Shown one piece after another: positions 1 to 5,426 of a DNA stretch of 10,575 nt. The stretch covers positions 1 to 10,575 of the forward strand of contig JBBRYK010000091.1 of the NCBI GenBank assembly GCA_038237665.1. The letters run 5' to 3'. The stretch is from JBBRYK01 sp038237665. Lineage in GTDB: Bacteria; Actinomycetota; Thermoleophilia; Gaiellales; Gaiellaceae. The notes under the pieces were generated by a model, which did no database searches, was not told the DNA's origin, and was given only the letters and a program-made list of their open reading frames with translations. A program made the translations under genes and the position numbers. How positions within the stretch are numbered: position 1 is the first letter of the stretch; every line of letters begins with the position of its first letter.

Positions 1-1133
1 ACCTTCTTGAAGGCCGGGAACGACGGCTTCGGAGTGGCGTCGCGCCAGACCGCGCCCGACTGCCAGCCGCGGAGGTCGGCGTCGTCGCGAAGCAGGTAGT
101 TGAAGAACGCGGCGACATAGGGCTGGCAGTACGCGAGGCGGACGCCGTCGGTGACCTGGGTCGCCTGATCCGGGGCCGGGCTGGCCGCGTCGGGGTGGGT
201 CGCCAACTCCCCCCCGGCCCGGGGAGGTACGAGTCGCGGAACGTTCTCCACGGACCGGTAGAGGCGACGCTTACCTGCGGCGATCGTCGTCTGGTAGCCC
301 GACTCGAGATACCAGATGAACGCACACTTGTCCTTGACACAGCGGCCGGGGACGGGCTGGGCCGTGCCGGCGAAACCCTGGTCGAGGGCATCGACCAGCT
401 TGGTCCAATCGCCTTCCGCGATCATCGAGCCTTCGTGTTCGCGCCACGGCCGCTCGGAGGGCGTGGCGCCGTAATTGTGTTGCGCGACGTTGTCGAAGAT
501 GGGCCGGGCCCGGTGGCTCGCCCGGTACGCCTGTCCGAGCTTGACGATGAAGTTGGCTGGGGAGTGCGAGACGTTGCTGACCGCCTGGGGATCGTCATTG
601 CCGTTCGGGGATGTCGCCGGCGCGAGCAGGTTCACCTCCGGCCGGAACGCGTGGACCAGGTCGTAGCAACGGGCCAGGAGCGCCTCGTACGCGGCGGGTG
701 CGACGCTCTTGCCGCTGCTGAACTGCGGCTGCCAGTCGGTTGACTTGTTGGGCTCGTTCCAGATCACGATGTCGTTGATCGTCGGATACCGCGTGATCAG
801 GTTGCGCACGAACGTGCAGTACGCGGTTCGCGCGCCGGCCGTCTGCGGGGCGCGTCGTGCAGCCGTGCCGGTGACCACGACGACGATCCGCAGGCCCAAG
901 GCCTCCGCCATCGGTCGATCCCAGGCCGTCGTCTGAGCCTTGGAAAGCCTCGTCTGCCCGGTCTCCCAGTAGATCGGCACACGGAACCCGTCGGCGCCCA
1001 GCAGCCTGGCGGTCGTCACCGCCTGGATCGGGTTCTCCAGAAGCCAGTGGTCGTCGAAGCCGAAGAGGAGCCCGGCGTCGCCTCGTGCGGGCGCAGCAAG
1101 GACGACGGCGCATGCCGCCGCCGCAACCAGCAT
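1..1133 (-). CDS. Clan GH-A-like (cellulase-family) secreted glycoside hydrolase, C-terminus cut off by window edge
   Basis: The frame is open from the ATG at 1133 to the window edge (377 codons, no stop), so the C-terminus is missing. A hydrophobic, alanine-rich N-terminus (about residues 1-18, ending AAPARG) resembles a signal peptide, suggesting export. The motif IWNEPN places Glu127 where clan GH-A retaining glycosidases carry the acid/base residue (the NEP motif at the end of beta-strand 4). WYLESGYQT places Glu277 where the nucleophile of strand 7 is expected. The visible end (WQSGAVWRDATPKPSFPAF) is typical of cellulase-like TIM barrels. Family and substrate cannot be settled; GH5-like and GH39-like proteins are both possible. 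The start is preceded by AGGAAG at 6 nt. It gives an n-region without positive charge, and the frame continues upstream through LRSGRKLW, so a rarer upstream CTG or ATT start is possible. The gene follows the cupin after 106 nt on the same strand and could be co-transcribed. Confidence 0.75.
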   Translation of the reverse strand, partial: MLVAAAACAVVLAAPARGDAGLLFGFDDHWLLENPIQAVTTARLLGADGFRVPIYWETGQTRLSKAQTTAWDRPMAEALGLRIVVVVTGTAARRAPQTAGARTAYCTFVRNLITRYPTINDIVIWNEPNKSTDWQPQFSSGKSVAPAAYEALLARCYDLVHAFRPEVNLLAPATSPNGNDDPQAVSNVSHSPANFIVKLGQAYRASHRARPIFDNVAQHNYGATPSERPWREHEGSMIAEGDWTKLVDALDQGFAGTAQPVPGRCVKDKCAFIWYLESGYQTTIAAGKRRLYRSVENVPRLVPPRAGGELATHPDAASPAPDQATQVTDGVRLAYCQPYVAAFFNYLLRDDADLRGWQSGAVWRDATPKPSFPAFKK

Positions 1134-1239
1134 CCACAGCTTCCTGCCCGAGCGCAGGTAGCCGAGTGTAGCTCCGAGAATCGATGCCTTGGTCCTGTGG
1201 CCACCGTCGCCGTCGGCGACGAGATCCAGTTCCTCTAAC

Positions 1240-1569
1240 TCAGTCGTTCCACCAGCCGGGGCTCATCTCGATGTCGTCCACGCCGAGGCCGCGGGATCCG
1301 AAGGCGATGATCTCGATCCCGTCTGACCCGCCCTCGAAGTTCCGCATGGTTCCCGGCGCGACACGGACAGCGTCCCACTGCTCGAGCTCGACGATCTCGT
1401 CGTCGAGCTTGGCGCGGCCGCTGCCGCCGACGACGACGTAGAGCTCTTCCTCCTGCTTGTGCTTGTGCCCGAACGGCGTGCGCTGGTTGGGCTTGATTCG
1501 CTGGTAGCTGCCCTGTGTTCGATTCTGCTCCGACCCGGCTTCGGCAAAACGGAGCGCTTCCACCTCCAA
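1240..1569 (-). CDS. Small single-domain cupin protein
   Basis: A 109-residue protein that fits one cupin beta-barrel. Motif 1 is clear: FGHKHKQEEELYVVVGGSG carries the HxH...E...G pattern that binds a metal in active cupins. Motif 2 is degenerate: APGTMRNF has Arg where the third metal-ligand His normally sits, so metal binding is altered or absent. Cupins range from dioxygenases and isomerases to simple binding proteins, and nothing here fixes the substrate. The only start codons between the in-frame stop at about 1654 and the cupin core are TTG at 1569 and GTG at 1563. The GTG would have GGAG directly against it with no spacer, so TTG is preferred. That TTG is the last three bases of a 21-bp palindrome, so transcription or initiation is probably controlled by a DNA-binding repressor. 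It lies 104 nt downstream of the DUF2207 gene. Confidence 0.8.
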   Translation of the reverse strand: MEVEALRFAEAGSEQNRTQGSYQRIKPNQRTPFGHKHKQEEELYVVVGGSGRAKLDDEIVELEQWDAVRVAPGTMRNFEGGSDGIEIIAFGSRGLGVDDIEMSPGWWND

Positions 1570-1587
1570 GTAACACTGTGTTACTTG
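1567..1587. promoter_or_regulatory. Perfect 21-bp palindrome, putative repressor operator O1 at the cupin start
   Basis: The arms CAAGTAACAC and GTGTTACTTG flank a single central base at 1577 and match perfectly. The loop is one base, so this is a symmetric DNA target for a dimeric regulator (TetR-like in size), not an RNA hairpin. It contains the inferred TTG start of the cupin on the minus strand. The core GTAACAC-N-GTGTTAC recurs 67 bp away at 1632-1656. No regulator gene lies in the window. Confidence 0.7.
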
Positions 1588-1631
1588 CGCGTCGGACGCT
1601 CGAAGCGGCCTGCTCCGAAACGGTTTCCGGC

Positions 1632-1656
1632 ACTTAGTGACACCGTGTTACTAAGT
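1632..1656. promoter_or_regulatory. Near-perfect 25-bp palindrome, putative repressor operator O2
   Basis: The arms ACTTAGTGACAC and GTGTTACTAAGT surround a central base at 1644, with 11 of 12 positions complementary (G1639 opposite T1649 is the exception). It shares the core GTRACAC-N-GTGTTAC with the palindrome centred at 1577. The centres are 67 bp apart, a spacing that could allow two dimers to bind a cupin promoter lying between or beside them. The site lies in the short gap downstream of the DUF2207 stop codon. Confidence 0.7.
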
Positions 1657-1673
1657 CCGCCGGGCGCTGCGAA

Positions 1674-3578
1674 TCACCAGGCGCCGCCTCCGCCGCCTCC
1701 GCCTCCGCCCCCGCCGCCTCCGGAGAAGCCGCCGCCTCCGCCGCTCGAGCTGGAACTGGAGGGCGGCGCCAGGGCCGAGCCGAAGCCGGCCGAGAGGTCG
1801 CCGATGTTGATCGCGCTCGCCCCCGAGCCGAGGTCGCCGCCGGGGCTGATCCAGTAGATGGTGCTCTGCTGGACGAGCTCCGGCGACATGTGGATCTGAG
1901 CGCCCTGGAGCACCCGCTCGGCGATCCCGAAGGCGATTCCGTAGACGAGGAAGCGCTCCCAGAGCTCGAGCGTCGCGGGTGGCGCCTCGTCGAGGCGAGG
2001 GAAGTCGGTCAGGTAGGCGCGAAACGCCTGCCAGCGCTCCGCCTCCTTCTCGGCGTCGGGACGGCGCCTGCGCCACAGCCGCACCTGGAGCGCGGCGATG
2101 AAGAGGATGACCGCATTGACGGCACAGCAGATCCCGAGCGTGAGCAGAACGACGTCGCTCCACCGTGGCTGGACCGACCGCCAGCCCGAGGCGGCCATCC
2201 AGATCATGATCACGGCGGCCAGCACGAATGCGACCAGGGCGATCACCAGCATCCCGAGGCCAGGCCCGATGAACCATTTCTTCGCATTGATCGCGGAGGC
2301 GACGCGGTCCTTGAAGGCCGTGAAGTGCGTGCTGTTCGTCGCTCTCGCGTCGTCGATCTTGTCGCGGAACTTCGACAGTGCACGGGGTCCGTCGCCGAGC
2401 ACGTAGTCGACGACGTCCGCCACCGCCTGCTCGAAGTCGGTCACGGGCACCGAGGCGTCGCCCTGGCTGACCTCGAGATCGGAGACCTGTTCCTGATGGA
2501 GCCCGCCCCAGGTCTTGCGTTCGGTGGTCGTCGGCTTGGACTTGTAGCGGCCTCGCCGGAGCAGGTCGAAGAGCGTGGCCGTGAACTCGAGCGAGCCGGC
2601 GCTCGTGTCCTGGCGCAGGAGCGGCGGCACCAGCGCTGGCTCGAGGTCGGACGGCGGCGCCTGCTCGTATTCGCGGTCGTAGCCGGTCTTCCGCTCGCGG
2701 CCCGACCACCACCAGACGCCCATGACGATCGCGAGCGCCGGCAGCAGGGCGAGGGCGAGCACGACCAGAATCGAGCGCCAGATGTTCTCGTGCAGCCAGG
2801 CGTGGATCTTCTTGCGATCACGCTCCTGCGCCGCGGCGTCGTCCTTCTCCTCCTTGACGATCTTGGCGAGGCCGTTGCCGGACACGACCTTTGCGCCCGC
2901 CGTGGAGGTGAGCAGCCGGCGCGGGAAGACGGTTCGCAGCTCGACGAACTGGTGGTCCGGCACGTCGAGCGCGCGCAGGATGGCGAAGTTCCGCAGCTTC
3001 CGCGTGTCGCCGTGCACCCAGTAGGGATGGCCGTAGACGCGGTAGGACTGATTCGCCGGGTTGAGCGGTTTCGGCAGCTTCATCGAAGCGCGCAGGCGAT
3101 GCAGCCCGGCGGGCCACTGGTCGCCCCAAACCTTCAGGTTGACGTCGACAACGTCGTCGTACGCGACCGCGAGGCCGCGGAAGCGGTAGCCGATCGTGAA
3201 GACCCGGACTTCGTCGATCGCGCTGTAGTGCCAGACGATGCGGACCATGTTTCCGACGTGGGTGACGCCGTACGTGCCGCGCGGGCTGTAGCAGCCGAGC
3301 TCCGTACAGCCGCCCGGCTTGTAGGGCTCGCCCTTCTCGCTGACGGTGATGCGGTCGATCGTCTCGCCCTTCCGCAAGGGGATGTCGCGGTACGCGCCGC
3401 TGAAGATGCCGCTGTAGGCAAAGGTGATCTGCTCCTTCACGAGGAGGCTGCCGTCCGGCTGGATCCGGACGGCGACATTGGCGTCCGGCAGCGTGTACGA
3501 CTTCGCCTGCGCCGCAGCCGGAAACACGGCGATTGCGGCCAGCAGGGCCGCGAGAACGGTCAGGGAGCGCGTGCTCAG
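1674..3578 (-). CDS. DUF2207-family membrane protein with glycine-rich C-terminal tail
   Basis: About 634 residues. Residues 1-25 form a signal peptide (hydrophobic LTVLAALLAAIAVF, likely cleavage after AAAQA). The extracytoplasmic DUF2207 domain follows, about residues 26-260 (SYTLPDANVAVRIQPDGSLL, later IFSGAYRDIPLRKGE). A transmembrane helix lies near 268-291 and two more near 433-463 and 473-501. After a cytoplasmic segment the protein ends in serine-rich then glycine-rich sequence (about 603-634, ending GAW), as is usual in this family. The biochemical role is unknown. Pairing with LemA is a recurrent arrangement, which suggests an envelope function. No ATG, GTG or TTG gives a full signal peptide. 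The best start is a CTG at 3578 that overlaps the lemA stop as CTGA, implying reinitiation by ribosomes finishing lemA. The start is inferred; the family call is firm. Confidence 0.85.
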   Translation of the reverse strand: MSTRSLTVLAALLAAIAVFPAAAQAKSYTLPDANVAVRIQPDGSLLVKEQITFAYSGIFSGAYRDIPLRKGETIDRITVSEKGEPYKPGGCTELGCYSPRGTYGVTHVGNMVRIVWHYSAIDEVRVFTIGYRFRGLAVAYDDVVDVNLKVWGDQWPAGLHRLRASMKLPKPLNPANQSYRVYGHPYWVHGDTRKLRNFAILRALDVPDHQFVELRTVFPRRLLTSTAGAKVVSGNGLAKIVKEEKDDAAAQERDRKKIHAWLHENIWRSILVVLALALLPALAIVMGVWWWSGRERKTGYDREYEQAPPSDLEPALVPPLLRQDTSAGSLEFTATLFDLLRRGRYKSKPTTTERKTWGGLHQEQVSDLEVSQGDASVPVTDFEQAVADVVDYVLGDGPRALSKFRDKIDDARATNSTHFTAFKDRVASAINAKKWFIGPGLGMLVIALVAFVLAAVIMIWMAASGWRSVQPRWSDVVLLTLGICCAVNAVILFIAALQVRLWRRRRPDAEKEAERWQAFRAYLTDFPRLDEAPPATLELWERFLVYGIAFGIAERVLQGAQIHMSPELVQQSTIYWISPGGDLGSGASAINIGDLSAGFGSALAPPSSSSSSGGGGGFSGGGGGGGGGGGGGAW

Positions 3579-4222
3579 CGTGCGGGCGGCGCGGCGGGCG
3601 GCGGGGCGGCGGGCGGCGGGGCCGCCGGCGCCGCGGTGCCGAAGTCGACGCGGGGCGCAGCCCGCGCGGCCTCCTCGATCTCGAAGTACTGCTTCGGGCC
3701 GAAGTTGAAGATGCCCGCAAAGATGTTCGTCGGCACCGACTGGATCGCATTGTCGTACGTCAGCACCGTGTCGTTGTAGACCTGGCGCGAGACGGCGATG
3801 TTCGACTCGACGTCGCTGAGCTGCGCCTGGAGCTGCTGGAAGTTCTCCGTCGCGCGGAGCTGCGGGTAGGCCTCGGCAACGGCAAAGAGACGGCCGATCG
3901 CCGCGGACAGGGCGTTCTCCGCTGCCGCCTGCTGCTGGACACCCTGCGCCTGCTGAGCCGCGGTTCGGGCTTTCGTGACCTCCTCGAAGGTCTGCTGTTC
4001 GTGCGCCGCGTAGCCCTTGACGGTCTCGACCAGGTTCGGGATCAGGTCGTACCGCTTCTTGAGCTGGACGTCGACCTGCGCCCACGCGTTCTCGGTCCGG
4101 TTGCGGAACCGGACGAGCCGGTTGTACATCGAGATCAGGATCAGGAGCAGCAGGACGCCCGCGACGATCGCGATCACGACCCACACGGTCGAGGAGACGG
4201 CGAGAGGCAGGGCCGCAGTCAT
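3575..4222 (-). CDS. lemA: LemA family membrane-anchored protein
   Basis: A 215-residue protein with an N-out type membrane anchor at about residues 12-31 (VWVVIAIVAGVLLLLILI). The LemA signature YNRLVRFRNRTENAW...VQLKKRYDLIPNLVETVKGY follows at about 33-71, then a long helical region (70-160) and the conserved end IFNFGPKQYFEIEEAAR at 171-187. The last 30 residues are an Ala/Pro-rich low-complexity extension encoded partly by a tandem 15-bp repeat. LemA proteins form helical bundles on the outer face of the membrane; their molecular role is not established. The ATG at 4222 overlaps the stop of an upstream 48-codon ORF (ATGA), and the LemA stop overlaps the next start (CTGA), so three genes appear translationally coupled. 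No strong Shine-Dalgarno precedes the ATG, consistent with coupling. Confidence 0.93.
   Translation of the reverse strand: MTAALPLAVSSTVWVVIAIVAGVLLLLILISMYNRLVRFRNRTENAWAQVDVQLKKRYDLIPNLVETVKGYAAHEQQTFEEVTKARTAAQQAQGVQQQAAAENALSAAIGRLFAVAEAYPQLRATENFQQLQAQLSDVESNIAVSRQVYNDTVLTYDNAIQSVPTNIFAGIFNFGPKQYFEIEEAARAAPRVDFGTAAPAAPPPAAPPPAAPPAR
3592..3621. repeat. Tandem 15-bp repeat (two copies) encoding Pro/Ala tail of LemA
   Basis: The unit CGGCGGGCGGCGGGG occurs twice back to back and encodes the APPPA-type repeats at the C-terminus of LemA. Copy number could vary by slippage without changing frame, because the unit is a multiple of three. Confidence 0.85.
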
Positions 4223-4365
4223 TCGTCCGGGAGCCTAACCGATGAGCGCCGCGCTACCACTTCCTGCAGCAGCGCGCGGATCGCCCGCAGCTCCTCGAGC
4301 AGTGCGGCGAGCACGCCGTGGTACCGCGCGGGCATCTCGGCGTGGGGAGGAGGGGGGCGGCGCAT
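4219..4365 (-). CDS. Small 48-residue helical protein overlapping lemA
   Basis: This frame runs from ATG at 4365 to a TGA at 4221-4219 that overlaps the lemA start as ATGA. The product begins MRRPPPPHAE and continues MPARYHGVLAALLEELRA, then IRALLQEVVARRSSVRLPDE. Residues about 14-42 form a likely amphipathic or coiled-coil helix rich in Leu, Ala, Glu and Arg. There is no membrane segment and no recognised family. The stop/start overlap with lemA is the best evidence that it is translated. Its GC-rich codons fit the neighbours. Weak points are the lack of a clear Shine-Dalgarno and an alternative internal ATG at 4335. It starts 40 nt after the methyltransferase stop, so it could belong to the same transcript. 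It may be a real small protein or only a ribosome feeder for lemA. Confidence 0.5.
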   Translation of the reverse strand: MRRPPPPHAEMPARYHGVLAALLEELRAIRALLQEVVARRSSVRLPDE

Positions 4366-4405
4366 GCTTCGATCGTGCGCCCCGCAGGGACGAGCCGCAA
4401 GTGCC

Positions 4406-5152
4406 CTAGCCGGCCGGGGCTTCGGGACGCGAGGCGATCCAGACCGTGTCCTCGCCGCCCGCGTAGGGGCGCCGGTCGAACCAGCCGTAGCAGGCCTCCA
4501 CCCGGAAGCCGGCGCCTTCCACCAGCGCCCGCCACTCGCGCGGCGAGAGCCAGGCGAGCTCCATCGTCGCGGAGCCGCCTTCGCCCCGGACCGCGAGGGT
4601 CAACGTCCGCGTTCTCTCGTCCCAGTGCGCGCGCTCCCAGATGCCGGGCTCGCGCTCGAGCCAGCGGGCATGGGTCTCGGCGATGTCGTCCGCTCCCGGT
4701 TCGAAGACGTCGAAGATCAAACGGCCGCCCGGCTCGAGCAGGCGGTAGGCGGCGCCGAGTGCCCGCAGGCGATCGTCGTCCGTGTGCAGGTGCAAGAGCG
4801 AGCGGAACGGGCAGAGCACGAGCGGCACGGGGCCCTGGACCGGCGGGTCGCGCAGGTCACCGGCGCGGAGGTCGAGATGCTCGGCAGCGCCCGCCAGCGC
4901 CGCGTGCTCGCCACAGACCTCGAGCATCCCGGGCGAGGAGTCGACTCCGATCACGTCGATGCCGTCGGCTGCAAGCGGCACGGCGATCCGGCCCGTGCCG
5001 ACGCCGAGCTCGACGACAGGTCCCGGAGCGACCCGCCTCGCCTCTTCGAGGTAGAACGGCACGTCTTCCCTGACGCTGATGCTCCAGGGGTCGTAGAGGC
5101 GTGCGATCGCGTCGTAGGGGCTCGCGTTCCCGCCGGCGGTATCGGTGCGCAT
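4406..5152 (-). CDS. Class I SAM-dependent methyltransferase (methyltransferase domain type 11/25)
   Basis: A 248-residue protein with a Rossmann-fold methyltransferase core. Motif I is VVELGVGTG at about residues 46-54, which binds S-adenosylmethionine. The acidic residue after strand 2 is Asp71 in VIGVDSSPGML, contacting the ribose. Later come DLRAGDLRDP and the post-motif segment RLLEPGGRLIFDVFEPG. The N-terminal YDAIARLYDPW is typical of small-molecule and ubiquinone/menaquinone-like methyltransferases, but the acceptor cannot be read from sequence. The ATG at 5152 (MRTDTAGG) is chosen because it directly precedes the conserved N-terminus. A TTG at 5242 would add 30 residues of non-conserved, Arg/Ser-rich sequence from less GC-rich DNA. 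No good Shine-Dalgarno is seen. It is the first minus-strand gene after the divergent intergenic region and may head the transcript leading to lemA. Confidence 0.9.
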   Translation of the reverse strand: MRTDTAGGNASPYDAIARLYDPWSISVREDVPFYLEEARRVAPGPVVELGVGTGRIAVPLAADGIDVIGVDSSPGMLEVCGEHAALAGAAEHLDLRAGDLRDPPVQGPVPLVLCPFRSLLHLHTDDDRLRALGAAYRLLEPGGRLIFDVFEPGADDIAETHARWLEREPGIWERAHWDERTRTLTLAVRGEGGSATMELAWLSPREWRALVEGAGFRVEACYGWFDRRPYAGGEDTVWIASRPEAPAG

Positions 5153-5224
5153 GGAGCGGGAGTATCGCCGCTGGTCGCTGTCCCTCACCCGGGTCTCGGA
5201 AGTGCAGATTCGTGGAGTTTTGCG

Positions 5225-5246
5225 GGTTCTAAACCTGCTCAAACCT
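5225..5246. promoter_or_regulatory. Inverted and direct repeats in the divergent intergenic region, possible regulator site
   Basis: GGTT-CTA-AACC forms an inverted repeat at about 5225-5235, and AAACCT recurs exactly 10 bp apart (5231 and 5241), one helical turn. The stretch is unusually AT-rich for this window and lies between the methyltransferase and MFS transcription units. A protein-binding site is possible but unproven. Confidence 0.3.
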
Positions 5247-5247
5247 C

Positions 5248-5276
5248 TAGTACTTCCCTCGATCGAGTGATACGTT
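5248..5276 (+). promoter_or_regulatory. Candidate extended -10 promoter for the MFS leader transcript
   Basis: TG-A-TACGTT at 5268-5276 matches the extended -10 pattern (TGnTAnnnT). A weak -35 (TAGTAC, 5248-5253) lies 17 bp upstream. Transcription would start near 5283, about 50 nt before the 8-codon leader ORF. This is pattern matching only. Confidence 0.35.
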
Positions 5277-5333
5277 TTTTGGTGCCGTCAGGTTCCGAAC
5301 AGCGGGGCCTGGAAATCAGGAGGTACCTAGCTG

Positions 5334-5360
5334 ATGCGCAACTCCAGCAGCTGGAACTAG
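5334..5360 (+). CDS. Eight-codon leader peptide ORF (MRNSSSWN) upstream of the MFS gene
   Basis: ATG-CGC-AAC-TCC-AGC-AGC-TGG-AAC-TAG is preceded by a perfect AGGAGG at 5318-5323 with a 10-nt spacer. That is the strongest ribosome-binding site in the window, while the exporter gene downstream has almost none. A small stem (CCTG, loop GAAAT, CAGG at 5308-5320) overlaps the Shine-Dalgarno and could modulate its use. The stop codon sits 2 nt before the first arm of two competing hairpins. Short leader ORFs of this kind control many drug-resistance and efflux genes through ribosome stalling. The residues (three Ser, one Trp, two Asn) do not point to an obvious amino-acid signal. That it is translated is inferred. 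Confidence 0.55.
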   Translation: MRNSSSWN

Positions 5361-5362
5361 GC

Positions 5363-5398
5363 GTGACGGGTTGGAGGCCGCCGTCACTGGCGGCCTCC
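5363..5398 (+). promoter_or_regulatory. Overlapping alternative hairpins, putative attenuator before the MFS gene
   Basis: Hairpin A pairs GTGACGG (5363-5369) with CCGTCAC (5381-5387). Hairpin B pairs GGAGGCCGCC (5373-5382) with GGCGGCCTCC (5389-5398), a perfect 10-bp stem followed by CGCCTTTC, a weak U-tract. The two share 5381-5382 and interleave, so they cannot both form fully. A ribosome at the end of the leader ORF would cover the first arm of hairpin A. A further CCGTCA at 5285-5290 could also capture TGACGG at 5364-5369. Hairpin B could be a transcription terminator, or could affect initiation at the ATG 29 nt downstream. Confidence 0.55.
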
Positions 5399-5426
5399 CG
5401 CCTTTCACAGCGCATCGGATAGCCGC

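Noticed and set aside
5153..5242. N-terminal extension of the methyltransferase to a TTG at 5242
   Set aside because: The added residues are Arg/Ser-rich, come from non-coding-like DNA, and precede the normal family N-terminus.
1890..5422. Two plus-strand open frames of 629 codons each (1890-3779 and 3533-5422) across the DUF2207, LemA and methyltransferase region
   Set aside because: Both are antisense to well-recognised minus-strand proteins, have biased composition and show no motifs.
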